Assembly: GCA_934130595.1 (NCBI GenBank)
Contig: CAKOYF010000003.1
Span: 1-64,000 of the forward strand
Reading direction: 5' to 3'
DNA length: 64,000 nucleotides
Source: an uncultured Clostridia bacterium
GTDB taxonomy: Bacteria; Bacillota; Clostridia; TANB77; CAG-465
Part shown: positions 53,401-61,596 of the stretch, in pieces
Layout: the number at the start of each line of letters is the position of its first letter
Position numbering within the stretch: position 1 is the stretch's first letter
Position numbers and translations under genes: made by a program
The notes under the pieces: model-generated
What the model saw: only the letters and a program-made list of their open reading frames with translations
What the model was told of the DNA's origin: nothing
The model's database searches: none

Positions 53401-54890
53401 AAAAATTTATAAAGAATTCACTTCTATTATGTTTATCTACTGGAATAATAAATATAATAGAGATAATAACAAATGCATATATTACTCAAAAAATAGGAAC
53501 TACTGTACTTGGTAGTTACTCTCTTATTACTAATGTATTTAATTTTTTAATTACCATTTCACTTTTTGGTATTCCTCTTGCTATTATTAAAATAGTATCC
53601 GAAAAAGACGAACTAAAAGATAACTGTTCAATTTTAACAGCAACTAAAATCAGTTATAAAATATGTGCAATAATTTCATTAATAGTTTGTATATCTACAA
53701 TATTTTTAAGAGAAAAAATTTCTCTTATTCTTTTAAATGGCTTAAAAGATACTTCAATAATTATATTAATATCCCTTTCTCTTCCCTTCATGGCCTTAAG
53801 TACATGTATTTGTGGATACTTTAACGCATTAAGAAAAGTAGAAAAACCAATTATAACTGAATTCTTATCCCATGTTACTCGCTCTGGAATAATTATGTAT
53901 TTAATTTATATTAAAAGCCCAACTTTTAAAGCTTTTGGCCTTAGCATTCTTATTTCTGAAACAGTAGCTTTTTTATACTCATATATGATGTATAAAGTTG
54001 ATATTAAAAAAGCAAATGTGGATATTTGTAATGTTTCAGCGTCACAAAAAATACAAACAAGTAAAGAAATATTTAGAATTGCTACTCCTATTTCTTTTAC
54101 TTCATTTGTACGCTCTGGGCTTTCAACAATTAAACATACATTAATACCACTAAGACTTCAAAAGTTTGGATTTTCATACGATTATGCTCTTTCAAGATAT
54201 GGATTAATACATGGTATAGCACTTCCATTTGTATTAATGCCTAGTATATTTATTAACTGCTTTTCATCACTATTACTTCCTGAATATTCTAGGCTTTTTG
54301 TAACTAAAAACATAGCTAAGATACAAGCTACAACAGAAAGAATTTTTAAAATAACTTTAAAAGCTTCATTATATATTTCCTTTTTAATATATATTAGCTC
54401 AGATTTTATTTGCTATAAAATATATAAAAATACTGAAGTATCTTATTTTGTAAAGGTATTACTTCCACTTGTATGTATTGTGTATTTAGACTATATTGTT
54501 GATAACATCTTAAGGGGTTTAGATTTACAAGTTAAAGTAATGAAAATAAATATAATAGATGTAATAATTTCCATATCATTGATTTATTTTGGTGTACCTT
54601 ATCTTGGAACTTTTGGGTATATATTAGTAATTTATGTTAGCGAATATTTAAATGGTGTTTTAAGTATTGAACTATTGCTTGACACTATAAAAATGAAGTT
54701 TAAATACTTAGAATGGATTTTTATCCCATTGCTTCAAATGAGTATATCATTTTTTATATCAAATAAAATAATACCTAGTTCTAAGAATTTTTTATCTATA
54801 TTAATTAGTATTTTTATATTTTCTATTCTATTTTTAATATTAGATCTACTAACTAAACTTCTTTTAAATAGACAAATAAAAAGAAAATAA
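53397..54890 (+). CDS. SpoVB-like lipid/polysaccharide flippase
   Basis: 497 residues with about 14 membrane helices, belonging to the MOP superfamily (Wzx/MurJ/SpoVB). It starts with TTG 53397, overlapping the pdaA stop by four bases; GGAG lies seven bases before. Segments such as AYITQKIGTTVLGSYSLI and LSTCICGYFNALRKVEKP are typical of SpoVB, which exports lipid-linked cortex precursors. A general polysaccharide flippase is the alternative. The last codons form part of a bidirectional hairpin. Confidence 0.87.
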   Translation: MKKFIKNSLLLCLSTGIINIIEIITNAYITQKIGTTVLGSYSLITNVFNFLITISLFGIPLAIIKIVSEKDELKDNCSILTATKISYKICAIISLIVCISTIFLREKISLILLNGLKDTSIIILISLSLPFMALSTCICGYFNALRKVEKPIITEFLSHVTRSGIIMYLIYIKSPTFKAFGLSILISETVAFLYSYMMYKVDIKKANVDICNVSASQKIQTSKEIFRIATPISFTSFVRSGLSTIKHTLIPLRLQKFGFSYDYALSRYGLIHGIALPFVLMPSIFINCFSSLLLPEYSRLFVTKNIAKIQATTERIFKITLKASLYISFLIYISSDFICYKIYKNTEVSYFVKVLLPLVCIVYLDYIVDNILRGLDLQVKVMKINIIDVIISISLIYFGVPYLGTFGYILVIYVSEYLNGVLSIELLLDTIKMKFKYLEWIFIPLLQMSISFFISNKIIPSSKNFLSILISIFIFSILFLILDLLTKLLLNRQIKRK

Positions 54891-54909
54891 GGCAATGCCT
54901 TATTTTCCA
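54884..54909. terminator. Bidirectional terminator
   Basis: AAAATAAGGCA and TGCCTTATTTT arms overlapping both stop codons of the convergent genes. Confidence 0.8.
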
Positions 54910-55778
54910 TATTTATATTTATCTAAAATACTAGCTGCATCATTTGCGTCTATTATGCCATTTCTATCCATATCTGCAATCATCAAATCTTCTCTTGTTA
55001 CTGTATTGTATTTATATATGTCTAATACTATAGCAGCATCATTTGCATCTACTATTCCGTTTTTATCTAAATCTCCTAGTAGAGTTTGAATTCCATCTAC
55101 CTCTGAGCCTGCCCACTCAGAACCAATATAATCCTCAAATTTTTCTGGAATTATAATCTTTCCTTCGTAATTTGAAAATGTATCAGATTCGATCTGAGGA
55201 GCTTTATTTGATGTAAACTTTACACTTTCTATATTTGAATTTGAAAAAACATTGCTCCCCATACTCTTTAATGCATCGGGTATAACTATATTTTTTTGTT
55301 TAAATGCTTTACACTCTTCAAATACTCCAGTTCCAATTTTTTCTATTTTATTAAAAGTAACATATTTTAAAGAAGAGCAGTTGCTAAAAGCATAATCATC
55401 TATTTCTATCAAACCTTTTCCAAGTTTTATTCCTGTTAGCATACTGCAATTTTTAAAAGCATTTTTTCCTATATATTTTATACTATCAGGTAATGTAACT
55501 TCTCCTGTTACTTGTTTTGCTCCTTCAAAAGCACTTTCTCCAATTCTTGTTACTTTATACCCATTAAGCTCGTCTGGTATAATATTTGTATATATTGTTC
55601 CTATATATTTAGTAATTGTACATGTATTTTCTCCATCACTATTTTTAGCAATTTCAAATCCAGCATAAAATGTTTCATTTAATTCTACTTCATCAATTTC
55701 TGCTAAAACATTTATACATTTACATATAAATATAACTAATAACATTCCCAAAAATACTAAAATTCTTTTTTTATTCAT
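54900..55778 (-). CDS. Secreted leucine-rich-repeat protein with dockerin
   Basis: 292 residues from ATG 55778 (AAAGGAAG). A signal peptide covers about 1-26. Residues about 55-215 carry BspA-type leucine-rich repeats of about 23 residues (IGESAFEGAKQVTGEVTLPD, IGKNAFKNCSMLTGIKLG, IDDYAFSNCSSLKYVTF). The last 60 residues are a two-loop dockerin. It lies 15 bases after the larger dockerin gene and is probably in its operon. The 3' UTR found behind the other dockerin genes is absent. Likely a surface-binding protein. Confidence 0.9.
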   Translation of the reverse strand: MNKKRILVFLGMLLVIFICKCINVLAEIDEVELNETFYAGFEIAKNSDGENTCTITKYIGTIYTNIIPDELNGYKVTRIGESAFEGAKQVTGEVTLPDSIKYIGKNAFKNCSMLTGIKLGKGLIEIDDYAFSNCSSLKYVTFNKIEKIGTGVFEECKAFKQKNIVIPDALKSMGSNVFSNSNIESVKFTSNKAPQIESDTFSNYEGKIIIPEKFEDYIGSEWAGSEVDGIQTLLGDLDKNGIVDANDAAIVLDIYKYNTVTREDLMIADMDRNGIIDANDAASILDKYKYGK

Positions 55779-55793
55779 TAACTCAACTTCCTT

Positions 55794-58700
55794 TTATTTT
55801 CCATATTTGTAAACATCTAATATTAAAGCAGCATCATTTGCATCTACCATTTCATTAAAGTCTAGATCCCCAATCAGTATTAATTTTTCATCTGATACAC
55901 TGTTTTTATATATATCTAATGCAACCGCTGCATCATTTGCGTCTACTATTCCATTAAAATCCAGATCTCCTAATAAGTAGCTCTCTTTTGCTACAACAAT
56001 ATTTATTGTTGCTTCCATATCATTATACTTAGCTGTTATCTGTGTTCTTCCCTCATTTACACCTATAACTTTACCATTTTCAACTCTGGCTATATTATTA
56101 TCCTTTGATGTAAAAGCTATATTTTGACTATCTCCCTCATATGAGTCAAAAATATACTCTAAATTCTGAGATTTTCCAACTCCTACAATATATCCATCCT
56201 TTTTAAAACTTAATTTATCTATTGATACAACATTTATATCTATAGTATCACTTACATTCTTGTATTTTACAAGTATTGTTGATTTTCCACATCCTTTAAG
56301 TACTAGTTTGTTATCTACTACCTCTATAACGTCTTTATTACTTGATTCATATTCTATATCATCTATAGTCCCATTATCATTAAAATAATAGTCTATATCC
56401 ATTTCTATTTTTGTATCTTTTCTATATTCAACATCTAAACTATCTTGTATAACTTCTAATCTATTAGGATTTACAACATTAACTGTTATTCTTGATACTT
56501 TATTTCCTACTTTTGCTGTTATTATAGTCTGACCATTGCTCTTTATTGTTAGCACACCACTTTCAATTGTTGCAACGTTCTCATTTGAGCTTGTCCATTC
56601 TATTTGACTAGCATCATAATCATATGAATAAAAATCATAATCAATAGTATATTCTTTATTTGTGTTTTCTACATTTAATATTTCGTCTTTAAAGTCTATT
56701 TTGTCTTCTCCAACTACAGTTACATTAATTGTATCTAGAACATCTTTATACTTGGCTGTTATTGTTGTCTGTCCTACACTTTTGGCTGTAATAACTCCAT
56801 TGTTAACAGAAGCCACAGTACTTTCTGATGAACTCCATATTACATCTTCTAATGTAGCTCCATCATTAAAATAATAGTCTAAATTAACTTTCTTAGAATC
56901 GTTTTCTTTTAATATAATTTCCTTTTCTAAAGTTTCTAAATGATTGCTTTTTACTATTTGTAACTCTATACTATCTTCTACATCTTCATAACTTGCTGTT
57001 ATAGTGACTGATCCTTCTGAAATGGCACTGACAACTCCATTTTCAACAGTTGCAATATTATCATTTGAACTTTTCCAAATTATATCATCATATTTTCCTT
57101 CACCTATTAAATGATATATTAGATTTAACTGTTTTTGATTACCTATAACTATTCTTGAATCTTCTTTATTATCAAATAAAAGACTATTTTGATCTTTAAA
57201 TACTGTTACATAAATACAAGCTTCAGCATTTTTATAGCTTGCTGTTATTACTGTATCTCCTTTTGAATTTGCTGTTACATTACCTTTTTTATCAACAGTG
57301 GCAACATCTTCATTTGAGCTTTTCCATACAATATCGTCTTCTGTTGCACCTTCTTCTAAGCTATATGTATATCCTAATTGTAATGTTTTTCCTTCTTCTA
57401 TAATAATGTTATTTTGATTAAATTTAATCTCGTTTTTAGGAGAAACTTTTGCATATATATTTATATCATTCATTATAACGTCTGAAAAATCATATGGTTT
57501 AGTAAAGTCTGCATCATAATACCATCCCTCTACTATATAATGTTCAAGAACAGGTGTATCAAATTCACTTACAGTTTGACCATAACTAGATAATACTATA
57601 TTTGAATATTCTTCACCATTTATGATAAATCTAACGGTAGGATTTGCACTATATGTATACACTTCCTTATCTTTTATTACATCAAAACCTTCTTTTCCAT
57701 CTAAATGATAATATGGTATAGATGGTCTTATAAATGTATATTGACTTATTGCTGGAATCTCCCCATTAAATACAATTCCTTTTGAATTATTTGATTCATA
57801 AAAAACACTATCTCCTACATTTTTTAATCCTGAACCTAATACTATATATCCGTCAATTAATGGTGAATGTTCAAAAGCACAGTCTCCTAAGTCTTCTACA
57901 CTATCTGGTATTTCTACATTTCCTTTTAAAGATTCTAAGTAATCAAAAGCCCAGTTTCCTATTTTTACTATTCCATTATTTAATTTTATGCTTTCAACAT
58001 TTTTACATTTAAAGAAAGCCCTCTCACCAATTCTTCTAATATTTGATGGTATTGTAATATTTTTTAATCCATAGCAATATCCAAAACAATCATCTGGTAT
58101 ACCTGTTAACCCAGATGAAAAAACTATATTTTCAATCTTACTACAACCATAAAAGGCACATTTTCCTATATTATTTAAACTATCTGGAAAAATTATTTGT
58201 CCATCTAAGCTACTGCAATTTGCAAAAGCATATTCTCCTATTGAAGTTAATCCTTCTGGAAAAGAAATTGGTCCCATTATATTTTTACATTGAAAGAATG
58301 CATAGTTACGTATACTTTTAACTGTACTTGCAATATTTACACAACTATTTTTAGTATCTATACATTTTATTAATTCTGTTTTATCTGTATTGTATACAAT
58401 TCCATCTTCATATACAAAATATTTATTATTTCTAGATATATTAAAGTTAGAAAGCATACTAGTTTCATAAAAAGTCATCTCACCTATATCAAAAACAGAA
58501 GCTGGAATATAAATAGATGTAACTTTATGACAATTAAAAAATGATCTATCACAAATATATTGAGTATTCTCGTTTATACTAACTTCTCCTTTTCTACCTT
58601 CAGGACATGTTACAAGATATACAAAATCTTTACTATATAGCATTCCATTTTCTGAAGTATACGTAGTATTATCACTAGCTACTTCTATTTCTTCAAGATT

Positions 58701-59054
58701 TCTGCAATTAAAAAATGTATCGCTATATATTGAGTTTACAGTATTAGGAATTATTATCTTTTTTAATGTATCTGCTCCACCAAAACATTCAGTATATAAT
58801 CCCATTACTTTTTTTCCATTAATTTTAGTTGGAATAGTAAGCTCTATCGCAGTTCCTGTATACCCAATTATATATGCTCCACCTGCAACATTTATATACC
58901 TATAGTCTCCATATGTGTTATATGATGATGAAGTTGAATAGCCTGGATAATCATCATCTGTACCAACATTATCTGCTGCAACTACATATGCCAAATCATT
59001 TGACATAATCAAAACGAAACACATAAGAACTATAATAATCTTTCTATATTTCAT
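55794..59054 (-). CDS. Large secreted LRR and Big_2 protein with dockerin
   Basis: 1086 residues from ATG 59054. Order: signal peptide (about 1-27); BspA-type leucine-rich repeats (about 60-470); an InlB-type repeat (about 475-555, with EGWYYDADFTKPYDF); six Big_2-like immunoglobulin domains of about 78 residues (about 556-1025), each with W/E-x-S-S-N/E-x-x-V/I-A-T/S-V and a closing TITAKY-like strand; then a two-loop dockerin (about 1027-1086, GDLDFNGIVDANDA and GDLDFNEMVDANDA). The second loop has Glu where Gly is usual (NEMVD). This architecture fits an adhesin displayed through cohesin docking rather than a catalytic cellulosome subunit. It leads a two-gene operon. Confidence 0.93.
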   Translation of the reverse strand: MKYRKIIIVLMCFVLIMSNDLAYVVAADNVGTDDDYPGYSTSSSYNTYGDYRYINVAGGAYIIGYTGTAIELTIPTKINGKKVMGLYTECFGGADTLKKIIIPNTVNSIYSDTFFNCRNLEEIEVASDNTTYTSENGMLYSKDFVYLVTCPEGRKGEVSINENTQYICDRSFFNCHKVTSIYIPASVFDIGEMTFYETSMLSNFNISRNNKYFVYEDGIVYNTDKTELIKCIDTKNSCVNIASTVKSIRNYAFFQCKNIMGPISFPEGLTSIGEYAFANCSSLDGQIIFPDSLNNIGKCAFYGCSKIENIVFSSGLTGIPDDCFGYCYGLKNITIPSNIRRIGERAFFKCKNVESIKLNNGIVKIGNWAFDYLESLKGNVEIPDSVEDLGDCAFEHSPLIDGYIVLGSGLKNVGDSVFYESNNSKGIVFNGEIPAISQYTFIRPSIPYYHLDGKEGFDVIKDKEVYTYSANPTVRFIINGEEYSNIVLSSYGQTVSEFDTPVLEHYIVEGWYYDADFTKPYDFSDVIMNDINIYAKVSPKNEIKFNQNNIIIEEGKTLQLGYTYSLEEGATEDDIVWKSSNEDVATVDKKGNVTANSKGDTVITASYKNAEACIYVTVFKDQNSLLFDNKEDSRIVIGNQKQLNLIYHLIGEGKYDDIIWKSSNDNIATVENGVVSAISEGSVTITASYEDVEDSIELQIVKSNHLETLEKEIILKENDSKKVNLDYYFNDGATLEDVIWSSSESTVASVNNGVITAKSVGQTTITAKYKDVLDTINVTVVGEDKIDFKDEILNVENTNKEYTIDYDFYSYDYDASQIEWTSSNENVATIESGVLTIKSNGQTIITAKVGNKVSRITVNVVNPNRLEVIQDSLDVEYRKDTKIEMDIDYYFNDNGTIDDIEYESSNKDVIEVVDNKLVLKGCGKSTILVKYKNVSDTIDINVVSIDKLSFKKDGYIVGVGKSQNLEYIFDSYEGDSQNIAFTSKDNNIARVENGKVIGVNEGRTQITAKYNDMEATINIVVAKESYLLGDLDFNGIVDANDAAVALDIYKNSVSDEKLILIGDLDFNEMVDANDAALILDVYKYGK

Positions 59055-59123
59055 ATATCAATTCTCCTCTTTTAGCATAATTGTATCGTATACCAAGACT
59101 TTTTTCAACAAATATCTTAAACA

Positions 59124-59160
59124 AAAAATATACAGAGCTATTATACTAGTAGCTCTGTAA
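59124..59160 (-). terminator. Terminator of lepA
   Basis: TACAGAGCT and AGCTCTGTA arms; on the minus strand followed by a TTTTTTG-type run. Confidence 0.78.
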
Positions 59161-59174
59161 TATTTTTTTAACAT

Positions 59175-60980
59175 TTATTCATCTATCTTCAAAACAGTTA
59201 TAAACGCATCTTGTGGCAACTCTACTGTTCCTACTCTTCTCATACGTTTTTTACCTTCTTTTTGTTTTTCTAATAATTTTCTTTTTCTTGTTATATCTCC
59301 ACCATAACATTTTGCAAGTACATCTTTTCTCATTGCCTTAACTGTTTCACGTGCAACAACTTTTCCGCCAATTGCAGCTTGTATAGGTACTTCAAAAAGT
59401 TGCCTTGGTATAATTTCTTTTAATTTTTCAGCAATCTTTCTTCCTCTTGATTCTGCATTTGCTCTAAATACTATAAAAGATAAAGCATCTACAACTTGAC
59501 CATTTAAAAGAATATCTAGCTTTACAAGGTTAGATTTTTTATAATGAGTAACTTCATAATCAAAAGAAGCATACCCTCTAGTTCTAGATTTTAAGCTATT
59601 AAAGAAATCATATATTATTTCATTTAATGGTAAATCGTATTCTAGCATAACACGAGATTCATCAATATATTTCATATTAATGTAATCTCCTCTTCTTTGT
59701 TGACAAAGCTCCATAACATTTCCAACATACTCTTTAGGAGTAATTATTTCTGTTCTTGCAATAGGTTCCTCAATATAGCTTATTTCTTGTGGTGCTGGTA
59801 GCTCCGAAGGATTATATAGTTCTACTACCTCCCCATTTGTTTTATATACCTTGTATATAACTGATGGTGCTGTAGTTATTATCTCAAGATTATACTCTCT
59901 TTCTAATCTCTCAACAATTATTTCCATATGAAGTAATCCTAAAAATCCACATCTAAATCCATGTCCTAACGCTGAAGAAGATTCAAGTTCATATTGTAAT
60001 GACGCATCATTTAGTTTTAATTTATTTATTGCCTCTTTAAGCTCTTCATAATCTGATCCATCAGCTGGAAATATTCCAGAATAAACCATTGATTTTACTT
60101 CTTTATATCCATGTAACGGCTCGTTTGCTTTATTTATTTGAGTTGTTATTGTATCACCAACACGTATATCTGATAAGTTCTTTATACTTGCAGCAATAAA
60201 TCCAACTTCTCCTGCTGTTAATTTATCTGCTTTTACATATCCACCTGGTTTAAAATATCCAATGTTTACAACATCGTATTCTTTTCCATTAGACATAGTA
60301 ATAATCTTATCTCCTCTTTTTACTACACCATCAACAACACGAACAAAAGCAATTGCTCCTTCATAATTATCATAAACAGAATCAAATATTAGACATTTTG
60401 TAGGTGCATCATCATTTCCCTCTGGTGCTGGTATTTTTTCTACAATTTGTTCTAATACTTGTTCTACATTTAAACCTGTTTTAGCAGAAATACATGGTAT
60501 TCCTTCTGTATCAAGACCAATAACATCTTCTATTTCTTTTTTTACTTCATCTACTCTTGCATTTGGTAAATCTATTTTATTTATTACTGGTAATATCTCT
60601 AAATCATTATCTAATGCTAAGTATACATTTGCTAAAGTTTGAGCTTCAACTCCTTGTGCTGCGTCAACAACAAGTACAGCACCTTCACATGCTGCTAAAC
60701 TTCTAGACACTTCATAGTTGAAATCTACATGTCCTGGTGTGTCAATTAAGTTTAATATATACTCTTTATTATCTTTTGCAATATATTTCATTCTTACTGC
60801 TTGAGATTTTATGGTTATTCCTCTTTCTCTTTCAATATCCATATTATCTAATAACTGCTCTTGCATTTTTCTTTGATCTACAGAACCTGTAAGTTGTAAT
60901 AATCTATCTGCTAAAGTAGATTTTCCATGATCTATATGTGCTATAATACTAAAATTTCTTATATTCTCTTTTTTTGCCAT
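59175..60980 (-). CDS. lepA: Elongation factor 4 (LepA)
   Basis: 601 residues from ATG 60980 (GGAAGGG site); an upstream in-frame start at 61034 is ignored. The GTPase domain has IAHIDHGKSTLADRLL, DTPGHVDF and NKIDLPNA. EF4-specific parts are SALGHGFRCGFLGLLHMEI and the C-terminal CYGGDITRKRKLLEKQKEGKKRMR. It acts on translating ribosomes, with roles in back-translocation or subunit maturation. GCCTCTTT at 60031-60038 encodes Lys-Glu-Ala. Single gene. Confidence 0.98.
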   Translation of the reverse strand: MAKKENIRNFSIIAHIDHGKSTLADRLLQLTGSVDQRKMQEQLLDNMDIERERGITIKSQAVRMKYIAKDNKEYILNLIDTPGHVDFNYEVSRSLAACEGAVLVVDAAQGVEAQTLANVYLALDNDLEILPVINKIDLPNARVDEVKKEIEDVIGLDTEGIPCISAKTGLNVEQVLEQIVEKIPAPEGNDDAPTKCLIFDSVYDNYEGAIAFVRVVDGVVKRGDKIITMSNGKEYDVVNIGYFKPGGYVKADKLTAGEVGFIAASIKNLSDIRVGDTITTQINKANEPLHGYKEVKSMVYSGIFPADGSDYEELKEAINKLKLNDASLQYELESSSALGHGFRCGFLGLLHMEIIVERLEREYNLEIITTAPSVIYKVYKTNGEVVELYNPSELPAPQEISYIEEPIARTEIITPKEYVGNVMELCQQRRGDYINMKYIDESRVMLEYDLPLNEIIYDFFNSLKSRTRGYASFDYEVTHYKKSNLVKLDILLNGQVVDALSFIVFRANAESRGRKIAEKLKEIIPRQLFEVPIQAAIGGKVVARETVKAMRKDVLAKCYGGDITRKRKLLEKQKEGKKRMRRVGTVELPQDAFITVLKIDE

Positions 60981-61055
60981 TTTATTCCCTTCCATATAAT
61001 ATATGATTATACCAAAAATACAACATATATTCAATATATTATACTAAAAAATAAT

Positions 61056-61084
61056 TGCCCATTTTTTTATTATATGGTATAATA
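61056..61084 (+). promoter_or_regulatory. Promoter of the Smr gene
   Basis: TTGCCC 61056-61061, 17 bases ending TGG, TATAAT 61079-61084; the leader is only about 18 bases. Confidence 0.72.
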
Positions 61085-61108
61085 TGAGCTGACGTTTAGG
61101 AGGAAAAA

Positions 61109-61546
61109 ATGTATACTATAGGAGACTATGTAAAAGTAACAAATAGTAACATAACAGGTAAAATTGTTAATATTTCTAAGCAATATATAACAATACTTGC
61201 AAATGATAAAATTGTAAAACTAAAAAAAGAACAAATTGAAAAAATTAAAGAACCAACAAATATATCTAAAGATATAAAAGTCAATGTTCAGCTTTCTTCT
61301 CCACCTATTGATGAAATTATGATAAGACATCAAACAGTAGAAGAAGCACTTAGTAATTTAGATAAATTTATAGACAACGCAATATGTAATAATGTAAAAA
61401 TAGTAAAAATAATTCACGGAAAAAATGGAGGTATTTTAAGAAAAGAAGTACATAAATACTTAGAAAATTCTCCATATGTTAAAGAACATAGACTAGGTGG
61501 ATACTATGAAGGAAGCTATGGCGTAACAATAGCTTTTTTAAAATAA
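61109..61546 (+). CDS. Stand-alone Smr-domain protein resembling the MutS2 C-terminus
   Basis: 145 residues from ATG 61109 (AGGAGG). An N-terminal KOW/SH3-like strand region (GDYVKVTNSNITGKIVNI) and a C-terminal Smr domain (about 60-145) with QTVEEALSNLDKFIDNA, IIHGKNGGILRKEVHKYL and GGYYEGSYGVTIAFL are the two parts that end MutS2 proteins. The MutS2 ATPase is absent and the promoter sits just before the gene, so it is a true small gene and not a fragment of a longer frame. The usual LDLRG start of Smr reads EIMIRHQ. In MutS2/RqcU the Smr domain acts on collided ribosomes or DNA. Role here unknown. Confidence 0.83.
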   Translation: MYTIGDYVKVTNSNITGKIVNISKQYITILANDKIVKLKKEQIEKIKEPTNISKDIKVNVQLSSPPIDEIMIRHQTVEEALSNLDKFIDNAICNNVKIVKIIHGKNGGILRKEVHKYLENSPYVKEHRLGGYYEGSYGVTIAFLK

Positions 61547-61550
61547 TGAT

Positions 61551-61588
61551 ATAAAAAAAGCTACAGGATAATCTGTAGCTTCTATTTT
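61551..61588. terminator. Bidirectional terminator
   Basis: AAGCTACAG and CTGTAGCTT arms between convergent genes, with T-run on both sides. Confidence 0.85.
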
Positions 61589-61596
61589 TTATTCTA

